Below, piece by piece: positions 52,093-62,794 of a stretch of 64,000 nt of DNA. Each line of letters begins with the position of its first letter. The stretch's first letter is position 1. The stretch covers positions 434,001-498,000 of the forward strand of contig NZ_CP085278.1 in NCBI RefSeq assembly GCF_020616595.1, read 5' to 3'. A program made the translations under genes and the position numbers. The DNA comes from Lentilactobacillus laojiaonis. GTDB lineage: Bacteria; Bacillota; Bacilli; Lactobacillales; Lactobacillaceae. The notes under the pieces were generated by a model. That model saw only the letters and a program-made list of their open reading frames with translations. It searched no databases and was not told the DNA's origin.

Positions 52093-53139
52093 ATGACTTT
52101 ACGAGAAGATTTAACTGCGATTAAAGATCAGGGTTTAAGTGATATTTCTTTAACTAATGATTTAAAGAAATTAAATGAAATTCGAGTTAATTTATTAGGT
52201 AAAAAAGGTCCTATTACATCCGCTTTACGTGGAATTCGTGACCTTCCAGTTGAACAACGTCCTGAGGTTGGTAGCTATGCTAACGAAATTAGAGATGCTT
52301 TATCAACTGCAATTGAAAATAAAAAGCAAGTTCTTGAAGACGCTGCTTTAAATGAACAATTGGCTAATGAAAAAATTGATGTAACGTTACCGGCTGATCA
52401 TACTTTACAAGGACAACCCCACGTTATTCAACAAATTATTGATCAAGTGGTGGACTTGTTCTTAGGAATGGGTTATCAAATATTAAATGGTCCTGAAATT
52501 GAAGAAGATCATTATAATTTTGAGATGATGAATCTACCCAAGGATCATCCCGCACGCGATATGCAAGATACATTTTATTTGAGCGATGACATTTTAATGC
52601 GTACGCAAACTTCTCCAATGCAGGCACGTACATTGGAAACTCATAATTTTGAAGAGGGTCCCTTAAAAATGATCTCTCCCGGGGTAGTTTATCGTCGAGA
52701 TACTGATGACCCTACTCATTCTCATCAATTCCATCAAATCGAAGGATTGGTAATTGATAAGAATATTACAATGACTGATTTAAAGGGAACTTTATTAACG
52801 ATGACTCACGAAATTTTTGGTGATAAATTTGATATTCGTCTAAGACCTAGTTACTTCCCATTCACCGAACCATCTGTTGAGGTTGATGTGACTTGTTTTA
52901 ATTGTATGGGTAAGGGTTGCGATGTATGTAAACACACCGGTTGGATTGAAGTTCTAGGAGCAGGAATGGTACATCCAAATGTTTTAAATATGGCCGGGGT
53001 TGATCCAGAAGTTTATGGTGGATTTGCTTTTGGTATTGGACCAGATCGTTTTGCTATGCTTAAATATGGTGTTAGCGATATCCGTGATTTTTATTTAGAT
53101 GATATTAGATTCTTAAATCAATTTAGTAAAAGGGGCTAA
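52093..53139 (+). CDS. pheS: Phenylalanyl-tRNA synthetase alpha subunit
   Basis: 348 residues. An N-terminal coiled coil (about 1-85) recognises tRNA; the class II catalytic domain has motif 2 SPGVVYRRDTDDPTHSHQFHQIEG near residue 197 and motif 3 GFAFGIGPDRFAMLKYG near 308. A Cys-rich insert CFNCMGKGCDVCKHTG resembles a zinc knuckle. The catalytic site looks intact. GGAGGAA precedes the ATG at 52093; an upstream frame running through the T-box is not coding. The beta subunit follows after 4 bases. Confidence 0.96.
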   Translation: MTLREDLTAIKDQGLSDISLTNDLKKLNEIRVNLLGKKGPITSALRGIRDLPVEQRPEVGSYANEIRDALSTAIENKKQVLEDAALNEQLANEKIDVTLPADHTLQGQPHVIQQIIDQVVDLFLGMGYQILNGPEIEEDHYNFEMMNLPKDHPARDMQDTFYLSDDILMRTQTSPMQARTLETHNFEEGPLKMISPGVVYRRDTDDPTHSHQFHQIEGLVIDKNITMTDLKGTLLTMTHEIFGDKFDIRLRPSYFPFTEPSVEVDVTCFNCMGKGCDVCKHTGWIEVLGAGMVHPNVLNMAGVDPEVYGGFAFGIGPDRFAMLKYGVSDIRDFYLDDIRFLNQFSKRG

Positions 53140-53143
53140 CAAA

Positions 53144-55555
53144 ATGAAAGTATCTTATAATTGGATTAAACAGTACTTAGATTTAGAAGTTCCTGCTGAT
53201 GAATTAGCTGAAAAGATTGAAAGAACTGCTGTTGAAGTTGATTCAGTTAAATTTCCAGCCGAAGGAATGAAAAAAGTAGTTGTGGGTGAAGTAGTCGCCA
53301 TGGAAGATCATCCAGACTCCGATCATTTACACATTTGCCAAGTAGAAATTGGTGAAGATGAACCAACTCAAATTGTGTGTGGAGCACCTAATGTGCATGT
53401 TGGTGCAAAAGTAATTACTGCACTTTCGGGATCAAGAATTGGAAATAATGTAAAAATTAAAAAGTCAAAAATGCGAGGAATTCCATCTAACGGAATGCTA
53501 TGTTCATTAGACGAAATGGGATTAGATAAAGATTTAGTTCCAGATGAATGGGCTGATGGAATTTATTTATTCCCTGAAGATACTCAAGTTGGTCAACCAG
53601 TATTTCCATATTTGGGAATGGATGATGCCATTATTGACCTTGATGTAACTCCTAATCGTGGAGATATGTTAAGTATTTTAGGAACTGTTCATGAATTAGC
53701 TGCAATTTATGATTTAACTCCGAAAATTTCAAAAGTTGAATTAATTGAAAATGCAACTACTCCAACTAATAAACAAATTAATGTTTTAGCTGATAGTGAT
53801 TTAGCTTCGACTTTCAGTGCTAGGGTAATTAATAATGTTAAGGTTACAAGTAGTCCCGCATGGTTACAAAAAATTCTATGGAAGTCTGGAATTAAACCAA
53901 TAAATACTGTAGTTGATGCTACTAATTATATTATGTTGAAATATGGTCAACCGATTAATGCCTTTGATATGGATCGCATGAATGGACAAAATATGTCGGT
54001 TAGATATGCAACTAAGGATGAAAAAATACTTTTAGAAAATGAAGCAGAAATTGAACTTACTAACGATGATATTGTGATTGCTGATGAGGTTCCTATGGCC
54101 TTAGCCGGTGTAATGAACGGAAAAGTAGTTAGTGTAGATAACGATACTTCAAATATTGTATTAGGAGCCGGTGTTTTTGATCCTATAAAAGTACGTAAAA
54201 GTGCTCAACGCCACGGACTTCACACAGAATCTTCTCAAAGATTTGAACGAGGAATTGACATTTCTTCAGTTAACACGGCGCTAGATGAAGTAGCTAGTCT
54301 AATTGTTGAATTATCTGATGGTGAAGTTGCTAAAGGAATCATTGAAGCAACTAAATTAGATAAACCAGAAAATAAAATAAATATTACAGTTCAACGAATT
54401 AATCATGTTTTAGGAACCGACTTATCACAAACTGAAATTACTAGTATCTTTAACCGATTAGGTTTTAAAGTAGTTGAAAATGAAAGTGATATGACGGTTA
54501 TTGTCCCATTAAGACGTTGGGATATCTTTGTAGCTGCTGATTTATTAGAAGAAGTAGCAAGAATTTATGGTTATGATAATTTAGCTACAACTTTACCAGT
54601 CGGTAAACAAACAATCGGTTCATTAAGTTCAGCTCAAAGAATTATCCGATCATCTAGAAATATTCTGGAAGGATTAGGTTTAACTCAAGCTATTTCATAT
54701 GCTCTAACGACTGAAGAAAAAGCTCAGATGTTTTTGATGCGTCCTAGTGAATTGACTAGATTAATTTGGCCAATGACTAGTGATCGAGAAGCTTTACGAA
54801 TGAATTTAATTAGTGGGCTTTTGGACGATATAGCTTACAACAATGCTCATAAGGTACAAAATGTTGCTTTATATGAACAAGGCCGTGTCTTTTATAAAGA
54901 TACTAAAGATCAAGTAAAACCAACTGAAGTTGAACATATTGCTGGGGTAATTTCTGGAGAAATATTAACCAGTAATTGGGATGAGTCTGCGGTGGCTGCT
55001 GATTTTTATCAATTAAAAGGCATTGTTGGTCGCTATTTAAATAATTTATCTATTAATGGTGAAATAAAATATGTTGCCACAGATGAGCTTAAAGAAATGC
55101 ATCCAGGAAGAACTGCTAAAATCTTAATCCATGATCATGAGGTTGGTTTTATTGGACAAATTCATCCTAAAATTGCTAAACAATTTAAAATTAAGCCAAC
55201 TTATGCTTTTGAATTGAATTTACAAGCACTAATTGATTTACCTAAGGCAGATAATCAATATGCTCCGATTTCTAAATACCCATCAATTAAACGAGATATT
55301 GCTATCGTTGTGGATGATTCGGTAACTAATCAACAAATTATTGATATAATTACTAAACGTGGCGGTAAGCTATTAAGTAATATTGAATTATTTGATGTTT
55401 ATAATGGTGAAAATGTTGATGATGGCAAGAAATCATTGGCATATTCACTAACTTATGTAAATCATAATGACACTTTAAAAGATGAAGATGTTACCAATGC
55501 ATTTGATAAGATTAAAAAATATTTAATTGAAGAGCTAAATGCTGAAATTAGATAG
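53144..55555 (+). CDS. pheT: Phenylalanyl-tRNA synthetase beta subunit with a degenerate editing site
   Basis: 803 residues. Domains in order: tRNA-binding EMAP-like (about 40-150, HPDSDHLHICQ), B3/B4 editing (about 215-390), B5 (405-475), catalytic-like (490-690) and a C-terminal anticodon-binding domain. In the B3/B4 pocket, GQPLHAFD reads GQPINAFD (Asn272 for His265 of E. coli), VMGG reads VMNG (Asn325 for Gly318) and LLEAA reads VLGAG (Gly341 for Glu334). The equivalent spacing is exact (+7). The hydrolytic pocket for Tyr-tRNA-Phe therefore looks inactive while the rest of the protein is complete. Follows pheS under the Phe T-box. Confidence 0.96.
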   Translation: MKVSYNWIKQYLDLEVPADELAEKIERTAVEVDSVKFPAEGMKKVVVGEVVAMEDHPDSDHLHICQVEIGEDEPTQIVCGAPNVHVGAKVITALSGSRIGNNVKIKKSKMRGIPSNGMLCSLDEMGLDKDLVPDEWADGIYLFPEDTQVGQPVFPYLGMDDAIIDLDVTPNRGDMLSILGTVHELAAIYDLTPKISKVELIENATTPTNKQINVLADSDLASTFSARVINNVKVTSSPAWLQKILWKSGIKPINTVVDATNYIMLKYGQPINAFDMDRMNGQNMSVRYATKDEKILLENEAEIELTNDDIVIADEVPMALAGVMNGKVVSVDNDTSNIVLGAGVFDPIKVRKSAQRHGLHTESSQRFERGIDISSVNTALDEVASLIVELSDGEVAKGIIEATKLDKPENKINITVQRINHVLGTDLSQTEITSIFNRLGFKVVENESDMTVIVPLRRWDIFVAADLLEEVARIYGYDNLATTLPVGKQTIGSLSSAQRIIRSSRNILEGLGLTQAISYALTTEEKAQMFLMRPSELTRLIWPMTSDREALRMNLISGLLDDIAYNNAHKVQNVALYEQGRVFYKDTKDQVKPTEVEHIAGVISGEILTSNWDESAVAADFYQLKGIVGRYLNNLSINGEIKYVATDELKEMHPGRTAKILIHDHEVGFIGQIHPKIAKQFKIKPTYAFELNLQALIDLPKADNQYAPISKYPSIKRDIAIVVDDSVTNQQIIDIITKRGGKLLSNIELFDVYNGENVDDGKKSLAYSLTYVNHNDTLKDEDVTNAFDKIKKYLIEELNAEIR

Positions 55556-55601
55556 TCTAAATTAATAATTGGCTAAATGATGTTATTGAGGAGAAACTAT
55601 C

Positions 55602-56720
55602 ATGGATGAAAAGCAACCTAAAAAAGAAAAAAGCCTTGGTAAAAAAATTATAATTTGGGTCATTTCTTTATTGATAATTTTAATAGCCTCATTAGGCTTG
55701 TTGGGTTATCATTATTTTAATGAATCATTAAAACCATTAAACCCTAAAGATAACAATGTAAAACAGATTCACATTCCTTTGGGAGCTACAAATAAGCAAA
55801 TTGGTTCTATTTTACAAAATAATCATATTGTAAAAAGTGGGATGGTCTTTGACTACTATATTAATTCTCATAATGTGACTAAATTTAAAGCTGGTTATTA
55901 TCAATTAAAACCTTCAATGAGCTTGGGAACTATTGCTAATAAGTTAGAAAAAGGTGGTAGTGATGAACCGATCCAAGCAAGTAAAAAAGATGTTTTAATT
56001 AGAGAAGGCGCTAATATTGATCAAATTGCTAAAGAGATTGATAAGAATACAGATTTTTCAAAAAATGATTTTATAAAACTCATGAATGATAAATCATATA
56101 TTAATCGTTTAGCTAAGACATATCCCAAACTATTGTCTTCAGCAGTAAAAGCTAAAGATGTTCGATATGTTTTAGAAGGATATTTATATCCGGCTACTTA
56201 TGAAGTTAAGAAAAATATGCCTTTGACACTATTAGTTGAAGATATGGTGGCTAAAACTAATCAAGTACTAACCCCATATTATGATAAGATAAAAAAAGAA
56301 AAATTATCTGTGCAAGAATTTATGACATTAGCTTCATTAATAGAACGTGAAGGTGTGGATCAAAAAGATCGCGAAATTATGGCAGGGGTCTTATTAAACC
56401 GAGTGGATATTAAAATGCCATTGCAATCTGATGTTGCGGTGTTATATGCTATTCACCGAAATGATAAAGTCCTAACCATGTCAGATTTAAAAACTGATTC
56501 ACCGTATAACCTTTACACCAATGCTGGATTTGGACCGGGTCCATTTGATAATCCAAGTGTTAGTGCGATAAAAGCAGTATTAAACCCTAGGGACCGATCA
56601 AAAAAATATCTTTACTTTGTAGCTAATACCAAGACCCGTAAGGTATACTATGCAAAAACTTTTGATCAACACCAAGCAAATATAGGAAGATATGCAGTCG
56701 GAAATAATGATAATCAATAA
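55602..56720 (+). CDS. mltG: Endolytic murein transglycosylase MltG
   Basis: 372 residues. A Lys-rich cytoplasmic start is followed by one membrane helix (about 14-37), then a LysM-like region with [16 protein letters not shown]. The YceG domain carries the catalytic Glu in [11 protein letters not shown] near residue 248, and [20 protein letters not shown] near 300. It cleaves new glycan strands at the membrane. AGGAG precedes the ATG; it follows pheT by 46 bases, as in other lactobacilli. Confidence 0.94.
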   Translation: MDEKQPKKEKSLGKKIIIWVISLLIILIASLGLLGYHYFNESLKPLNPKDNNVKQIHIPLGATNKQIGSILQNNHIVKSGMVFDYYINSHNVTKFKAGYYQLKPSMSLGTIANKLEKGGSDEPIQASKKDVLIREGANIDQIAKEIDKNTDFSKNDFIKLMNDKSYINRLAKTYPKLLSSAVKAKDVRYVLEGYLYPATYEVKKNMPLTLLVEDMVAKTNQVLTPYYDKIKKEKLSVQEFMTLASLIEREGVDQKDREIMAGVLLNRVDIKMPLQSDVAVLYAIHRNDKVLTMSDLKTDSPYNLYTNAGFGPGPFDNPSVSAIKAVLNPRDRSKKYLYFVANTKTRKVYYAKTFDQHQANIGRYAVGNNDNQ

Positions 56721-56737
56721 GGTGGGTGAATAATTTG

Positions 56738-57412
56738 ATGAAATATAATAATCAAAGACCTGTAGTTATTGGAGTAACCGGTGGATCAGGTAGTGGAAAG
56801 ACTACAGTTAGCCGTAAAATATTTAATGAATTATCACAAAATTCAATTCTAATATTACAGCAAGACTCGTATTATAATGATCAAGCAAATATGACGATGG
56901 AACAAAGAGCTAACGTTAACTATGATCATCCTCTAGCCTTTGATACTGATTTATTAATTGAACAATTGTCACAGTTATTAGATTATAAGGCGATTGAAAA
57001 ACCGGTTTATGATTATAATTTATTAACTAGAGGTACTGAGACAATTCATCAAGAGCCCCGAGAAGTTATTATTTTAGAAGGTATTTTAATCCTAGATGAT
57101 GCAAGATTAAGAGATCTAATGGACATAAAAGTTTTTGTTGATACGGATGACGATATTAGAATAATTCGTAGAATACAAAGAGATACTCAAGAGCGTGGTC
57201 GTTCATTAGACGGTATTATTGAACAGTATTTGAATACGGTTAAACCAATGTATCATCAATTTGTAGAACCAACTAAGCGTTATGCTGATATTATTGTTCC
57301 TGAAGGTGGTAATAATCAGGTAGCAATTGATTTATTAACCACTAAAATTAGATCAATTCTTATGCAACGCGGTAATGATAAAATTATTAACAATAAAGAT
57401 TCAACAATTTAA
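56738..57412 (+). CDS. udk: Uridine kinase
   Basis: 224 residues. The P-loop is [17 protein letters not shown] near residue 12; [11 protein letters not shown] near 41 and [12 protein letters not shown] near 68 are uridine-kinase motifs, and [14 protein letters not shown] near 148 is the lid. It phosphorylates uridine and cytidine. GGTGGGTGA at 56721-56729 lies 8 bases before the ATG at 56738; GTG 56726 and TTG 56735 are alternatives. Confidence 0.94.
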   Translation: MKYNNQRPVVIGVTGGSGSGKTTVSRKIFNELSQNSILILQQDSYYNDQANMTMEQRANVNYDHPLAFDTDLLIEQLSQLLDYKAIEKPVYDYNLLTRGTETIHQEPREVIILEGILILDDARLRDLMDIKVFVDTDDDIRIIRRIQRDTQERGRSLDGIIEQYLNTVKPMYHQFVEPTKRYADIIVPEGGNNQVAIDLLTTKIRSILMQRGNDKIINNKDSTI

Positions 57413-57431
57413 ATTTGTGAGGTTAACTATT

Positions 57432-57911
57432 ATGGCTGAAAAAACATACCCAATGACTGAAGAAGGTCGTCAAAAATTAGAACAAGAATTAGACGACTTA
57501 AAAGTAAATCAACGACCAAAAGTGGTTGAAAGAATTAAAATTGCTCGTAGTTATGGAGATTTATCTGAAAATTCTGAATATGAATCTGCTAAAGACGAAC
57601 AAAGCATGCTAGAAAGTCGTATTTCAACTGTTGAACATATGTTACAATATGCTGAAATAATTGATTCTAAAGATAGTGATAAAGATGAAGTAACAGTTGG
57701 TAAAAAGGTTACTTTTAAAGAATTACCTGATGAAGAACCAGAATCTTATCAAATTGTTGGAGCTGCTGAGGCTGATCCAATGTCTGGTAAAATTTCCAAT
57801 GATTCTCCAATCGCTAAAGGACTATTAAATCATCGTGTTGGTGAAACCGTTAGTATCGATATTCCGGCTGGTAGTATGGAAGTTGAAATTATTAGCGTTG
57901 AAAATGTTTAA
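57432..57911 (+). CDS. greA: Transcription elongation factor GreA
   Basis: 159 residues from the ATG at 57432, with GAGGTT upstream. The N-terminal coiled coil carries the acidic tip in [17 protein letters not shown], and the C-terminal FKBP-like domain has [25 protein letters not shown]. It rescues backtracked RNA polymerase. Follows udk by 19 bases; a strong terminator comes next. Confidence 0.97.
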   Translation: MAEKTYPMTEEGRQKLEQELDDLKVNQRPKVVERIKIARSYGDLSENSEYESAKDEQSMLESRISTVEHMLQYAEIIDSKDSDKDEVTVGKKVTFKELPDEEPESYQIVGAAEADPMSGKISNDSPIAKGLLNHRVGETVSIDIPAGSMEVEIISVENV

Positions 57912-57921
57912 AAAAATGTTT

Positions 57922-57957
57922 AAAAAAGGATTAGCTAATTAGCTAATCCTTTTTTTA
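57922..57957. terminator. Bidirectional terminator between greA and yfhO
   Basis: A 15-bp perfect stem (57922-57936 with 57941-57955), loop AATT, with A-rich and T-rich flanks; the genes converge here. Confidence 0.9.
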
Positions 57958-60581
57958 TATACTATAAATCCAATCATCGTTAAGATCGTGATAATACTAA
58001 TGGTAGATCCAAAAATAAAACCTTTTGGAATGTAATATAATTTAATTGTATGAGTTCCTTTACTTAGAGGAATCTTTAAGAAAGTTTCAGCCCAAGTATG
58101 CGTTGGAACTTTCTTACCATCTACAATCGTGTGCCATCCCTTAGTATATGGAATAGTAGTTAAAACGGCTTGGTTAGGCTTTTTAACATTAACTTTACCA
58201 CTGATTGATCGACTACTCATATTAGTTATATTTACTTTATTATTTTGAGCATGTTTTGAAATTTTGGTAATTTTTCTAACTGGTAATTTATAAAGTTTGA
58301 CGTTACTTAGTAAAACATCATTTGCGTGAAAATTAAGGGTTACTTTTACATTTTGAGGCTCAGCATTTGTACTTGCTAGATTAAAGATAATTGCGTGCTT
58401 ATGACCAGGGAATTTTGCCTGATCAACACCATTAATGTTGAAAGAAACCTCTTTAGCTGATAATCCTCCACCTAGTGTCATATAGTAGGAAGTATGGGGC
58501 TTAGCTTTAATTATGAAGGAAATAGAGGCATCATTTAATAAAAATTGTTTATGAACTAATGATTGATTCAAATGTTTAAAAGGAACTATGTTATTAAATG
58601 AAAGTTTTGGAAAACCAATTCTAGTAAATAACGGATGTTCTATATTAGCTTCGCTTGGCATAATTTGTTCGGCTAATCTATCTTGAAATACAATTGGAAG
58701 GTTTCGATATATAGGAGCATTTTTATTTTGTCCTACAAAAGCTATCGGCATTATTCTAGGGTTCTCATAGGTACTTATAACGTGGTCATCACTAATTAAA
58801 TTAAAGTTATTAATATCGGGATGGTTAGTCATTTGTAAAACTCGAGTTCCGTATTTGATATTATTATCATCATTTTCAAAAGGTACATTTTGATTATCAA
58901 AATAGTATTTCATGGATAATAAACTATCGGTAAATAAAGTTGCATGGTTATAAGCGACAGTAGTTCGACTGGCTTGATTACCCGTATTACTAAAGAAATT
59001 AGCTACGTTATGTTCCAAAGTTGATGAGAACAATGAGCCACCATGATAATTACCAGAAAAAGGATCATTTCGAGTTCTTAAGAAGGTGAAGCCTTCACGA
59101 TAAAAACTCTTATCTTTTTGTGCAACTTGGTCCGTAGGTTTTTTAATCATTTTAATATAATTTTCATATTCACTGTTTTGTAGGTATGTTAGATTATTTA
59201 GGGAAGTAAATAAATTAAGACCCATTTCTGAAACTACCAAAATAAATAATATGAATTTAAATGGCTTAGTTGTTTTATAAGTGTTGAAATAAAACATTAA
59301 TGAAATAGTAATTCCCATATATACTATTCCATAAATATAATCAGTGAATTTTAAGTAAGTTAAGCGACCTAAAAGTTTAGCTAAGAAAATATATAGCAAG
59401 CCTAAAAGAATTGCTCCACAACTAATAATAAATGGCCGCTTTTCTAACTTGTCATTATAGATTTTAGCAAATACTTCAATTGCCGTAATAATCATCCAAA
59501 ATGATAATACGAATGAAAAACGGTAAGGGTACCAAATTGGTTTTTGCATAGCATGCCATAATAAATCAAGTGGCTGATAAACCATACTAATTAAAATAAA
59601 TAAAGTGATAATTGACTTACGAATTTTTTCTACTTTCGAAAATTGTGAAGATAAAAAGTAGTAAATAAATAAAAGAATTACCAAACTACCAACGAAAATG
59701 TTAGGAGTTCCATATGGTAACTGTTTAAAAGTTACCGTTCCATTAACAAATTTACCGAGAAAATTTAATGGAAAGTATTCAATTCCTAAAAAATTTAATT
59801 TAGCATGAGAATTACTGATTTTACTATCCATTAAAGAAATAATCGTCGGAATAGTTATCCAAGAGGAGATTAAAAAACTTATTATAGATGCTTTAATCCA
59901 TCTAAATAGTTTTTTAAAAGCAAGTTTGAAATTATGATCAGTTGGATATAGATTAACGAAAGTATATAAAGCAATAAAAAGACAAATCATATATGCTATA
60001 TAATAGTTAATCATTAACATAAAAGCTAATGACCAAATATAAAACCACATAGATTGTTGGTTTAACAATTTTAGCAATCCGTAAAATATTAATGGTAAGA
60101 AAATCAACCCATCTAACCATATAATATTAAATTGGTAGGCAACTATCCAACCCATTAAAGCATAGACAGTTGCAAACATGGGAATGAATGGACCGTGAAT
60201 TTTATCTAATTTTGTTGCAATATATCCAAAACTTAATCCACTAAGCCCATATTTTAAGGCTGTAATAATTAAAACAGCTGATGGTAGTTTAGAAATAGGG
60301 AAAAATAGCAGTAGGATATTTAGCGGACTGAGTAAATAATAACTCCAAGTTCCTAACATATCCCCGCCAAGTGCCTTAGAAAAGGAATAAAATATAGCGG
60401 AAGGGTTATGTAAAACAGTATTATGAAAGTATGCGAAGAAATCAATATATTGTTGTCCTAGATCGACAGTTAGTAGAGTGGATTTTCCAAAGGGAGCCAT
60501 TCCACGATAACTAAAATAAATCAGAACAATTAGAATAGGTACTAAAAAACTTAGCCAAATTGGCTTGCGTTTGGAGTTCAT
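57939..60581 (-). CDS. yfhO: YfhO-family membrane protein
   Basis: 880 residues. Twelve or so membrane helices fill the first 470 residues, starting with SFLVPILIVLIYFSYRG and including GKSTLLTVDLGQQYIDFF, a YfhO hallmark. A large extracytoplasmic region follows, with RNDPFSGNYHGGSLFSST, and a last helix closes the protein (GSTISIITILTMIGFIVY). Bacillus YfhO is proposed to be a GT-C type glycosyltransferase that adds sugars to lipoteichoic acid; the substrate here is not known. Terminator shared with greA. Confidence 0.9.
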   Translation of the reverse strand: MNSKRKPIWLSFLVPILIVLIYFSYRGMAPFGKSTLLTVDLGQQYIDFFAYFHNTVLHNPSAIFYSFSKALGGDMLGTWSYYLLSPLNILLLFFPISKLPSAVLIITALKYGLSGLSFGYIATKLDKIHGPFIPMFATVYALMGWIVAYQFNIIWLDGLIFLPLIFYGLLKLLNQQSMWFYIWSLAFMLMINYYIAYMICLFIALYTFVNLYPTDHNFKLAFKKLFRWIKASIISFLISSWITIPTIISLMDSKISNSHAKLNFLGIEYFPLNFLGKFVNGTVTFKQLPYGTPNIFVGSLVILLFIYYFLSSQFSKVEKIRKSIITLFILISMVYQPLDLLWHAMQKPIWYPYRFSFVLSFWMIITAIEVFAKIYNDKLEKRPFIISCGAILLGLLYIFLAKLLGRLTYLKFTDYIYGIVYMGITISLMFYFNTYKTTKPFKFILFILVVSEMGLNLFTSLNNLTYLQNSEYENYIKMIKKPTDQVAQKDKSFYREGFTFLRTRNDPFSGNYHGGSLFSSTLEHNVANFFSNTGNQASRTTVAYNHATLFTDSLLSMKYYFDNQNVPFENDDNNIKYGTRVLQMTNHPDINNFNLISDDHVISTYENPRIMPIAFVGQNKNAPIYRNLPIVFQDRLAEQIMPSEANIEHPLFTRIGFPKLSFNNIVPFKHLNQSLVHKQFLLNDASISFIIKAKPHTSYYMTLGGGLSAKEVSFNINGVDQAKFPGHKHAIIFNLASTNAEPQNVKVTLNFHANDVLLSNVKLYKLPVRKITKISKHAQNNKVNITNMSSRSISGKVNVKKPNQAVLTTIPYTKGWHTIVDGKKVPTHTWAETFLKIPLSKGTHTIKLYYIPKGFIFGSTISIITILTMIGFIVYKKRIS

Positions 60582-60671
60582 TGCAACGGTTCCTTTCTTT
60601 ATTAATATTATAATAAGGATAGCATATTATGACATTGGGTGGGCTAAACAAAGTTTTAGATAGTTTAAATA

Positions 60672-60698
60672 TTGGACTTTATTGGTAGTTTTTATAAT
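60672..60698 (+). promoter_or_regulatory. Possible promoter of pbp2A
   Basis: TTGGAC (60672-60677) and TATAAT (60693-60698) are 15 bases apart, which is short, so the call is tentative. Confidence 0.4.
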
Positions 60699-60739
60699 TG
60701 ATCTTTGATAAAATTATGTTCAAGCGAGGAGTAATGTAA

Positions 60740-62794
60740 TTGAAATTTTTTAGGAAGAATAAATTAAGTAAAAGTAATAAAAAGCAAAAGAATTCGTTAC
60801 CATTTAGAATTAACATTATATTTATCGTGGTTGGAGTATTGTTTATTGTTTTATTAGGACAAGCGGCCTATCTCCAAGTCATAAATGGAAATAAGTTTAA
60901 AGCAGAAGTAAGTAAATCAGATACCTCGACTGTAACGGGAAATGTGCAGCGAGGAATGATCTATGATTCAACTGGAAAAGTTTTAGTTGGTAATTCAACT
61001 CACCAAGCTATTACATATACTAAAGGTGTTAATGTTATGTCTAGTGACCTTTACAAAACCGCTACTAATTTAGCCAAGTATGTCAAGGTACCGACTAATC
61101 AACTCACTAAACGCCAATTAGCAGATTATTATTTATCTAACTCGGATAATCTAAAAAAAGTAATGTCACAGATTAAAGATATTCAAGAATATTCTGCAGA
61201 TGCTCAATATGATAAATCACTTGAATATGTACAAAAATCTAATAAAATTCATTTTACTAAGGCTGAAAAAAATGCAGCTACGATTTTTTCTAAAATGAGT
61301 GGGGCTTATCAACTATCTACAACCTACATTAAAAATTCAAATGTAAGTCAAAAAGAGATTGCAGAAGTTGGGGAACACTTAGCTGACATGAAAGGTGTAA
61401 ACATTGGAACTAGTTGGACAAGAAATTATCCAAATGGTAAATCAGTTCAAAGTATTATCGGAACGGTTTCTAATGAAAAATCTGGATTACCAAGTGATCG
61501 AGTTAATGAGTTACTGGAAGAAGGATATTCGAGAAATGATAGTGTTGGTCAAAGTTATATTGAAAAACAATATCAATCTATTTTGAGTGGTAGTAAGTCA
61601 CAAACCCAAGTTGAGGTTGGTAGTAATAATGCTATTACTAAGCAAATTACTAAATATGGCGGCCAAAAAGGGGATAACTTGCAACTAACAATCAATTCTA
61701 AATTCCAGTCAGATTTACAGGAATTGGTACAAAGTGCTGAGGAAGGTGCTGGAGGATATTCTACTGGTACCTATGCAGTGGTTATGAATCCAAATAACGG
61801 TGCAGTAATTGGTTTGGGAGGAGTTGATAGAAATCCTTCAACTGGTAAAATTACTGATAACGTTTTAGGAACTATTAATAGTTCGATTGTTATGGGTTCG
61901 GTTGTTAAAGGTGCAATGGTATCAGGAGCCTTGATGGAGAAAGTTATTACTCCTACTAATAGTGTCCTAACTGATTCGCCAATTAACGTTGGTGGAGTTA
62001 AGAAATCTTCTTGGTTTAATAAAAACGGTGATTCTAATATTGCATTGGATGCCGCTGGTGCCATGGAAGTTTCTTCTAACTCGTATATGATGCAATTAGC
62101 CATGAAAGAAGCTCATTTTAATTATGTACCTGGTGGAGCTTTATCGATGTCTCCAACTATTTTTGATAAGATGCGAGGGTATTTCTACCAATTTGGTTTA
62201 GGAGTAAAAACTGGAATTGATATTCCTGGTGAATCAACTGGTATTAAGGGTGCTAGTGGTTACTCAAATATTGGTAATGCATTAGATTTATCCTTTGGTA
62301 ACTATGATGCCTATACTCCAATTCAAGTCGCTCAATATATGTCAACTATGGCTAATGGTGGCTATCGTATTAAACCTCACGTTGTTCAATCAATTCGAGG
62401 AACTAATAATGATGGAACTTTAGGTAAGGTTAAAGAAACGGTAACTCCTACGGTATTAAATACTATTGGGATGACTAGTGCTGAAAAAGCGTTAGTTAAA
62501 CGTGGATATTATCAAGTAGTTCATGGAACTAACACTTATAAAACTGGTGGACAACTAGCTTCTATTAGTCCAGAAATATCAGCTAAAACAGGTACTGCTC
62601 AAACTTTCTATAACGGTACAGAAACAGTAACTTTAAGTTTAGGATCATATGCTCCGTCAACAAACCCAAGAGTTGTGGTTGTTGTCGCTATGCCTAATCT
62701 AGATGTAAATGCTGAAAGCAATAATATGCAATTAGCTAAGAAAATCTATGCTGCTTATTGGAAAGATGTTGAATCTACTTCAACTGTTAAGTAA
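60740..62794 (+). CDS. pbpA: Class B penicillin-binding protein (PBP2A-type transpeptidase)
   Basis: 684 residues starting at TTG, with GCGAGGAG upstream. A Lys-rich cytoplasmic start and one membrane helix (about 27-48) are followed by a dimerisation domain and a transpeptidase with Ser387 in MGSVVK, SSN at 445-447 and KTGTAQ from Lys616. It cross-links peptidoglycan during side-wall growth or division. The rpmG, 5-formyl-THF cyclo-ligase and rhomboid genes that follow match the order around pbpA in Bacillus, favouring the elongation-type PBP2A. Divergent from yfhO. Confidence 0.93.
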   Translation: MKFFRKNKLSKSNKKQKNSLPFRINIIFIVVGVLFIVLLGQAAYLQVINGNKFKAEVSKSDTSTVTGNVQRGMIYDSTGKVLVGNSTHQAITYTKGVNVMSSDLYKTATNLAKYVKVPTNQLTKRQLADYYLSNSDNLKKVMSQIKDIQEYSADAQYDKSLEYVQKSNKIHFTKAEKNAATIFSKMSGAYQLSTTYIKNSNVSQKEIAEVGEHLADMKGVNIGTSWTRNYPNGKSVQSIIGTVSNEKSGLPSDRVNELLEEGYSRNDSVGQSYIEKQYQSILSGSKSQTQVEVGSNNAITKQITKYGGQKGDNLQLTINSKFQSDLQELVQSAEEGAGGYSTGTYAVVMNPNNGAVIGLGGVDRNPSTGKITDNVLGTINSSIVMGSVVKGAMVSGALMEKVITPTNSVLTDSPINVGGVKKSSWFNKNGDSNIALDAAGAMEVSSNSYMMQLAMKEAHFNYVPGGALSMSPTIFDKMRGYFYQFGLGVKTGIDIPGESTGIKGASGYSNIGNALDLSFGNYDAYTPIQVAQYMSTMANGGYRIKPHVVQSIRGTNNDGTLGKVKETVTPTVLNTIGMTSAEKALVKRGYYQVVHGTNTYKTGGQLASISPEISAKTGTAQTFYNGTETVTLSLGSYAPSTNPRVVVVVAMPNLDVNAESNNMQLAKKIYAAYWKDVESTSTVK

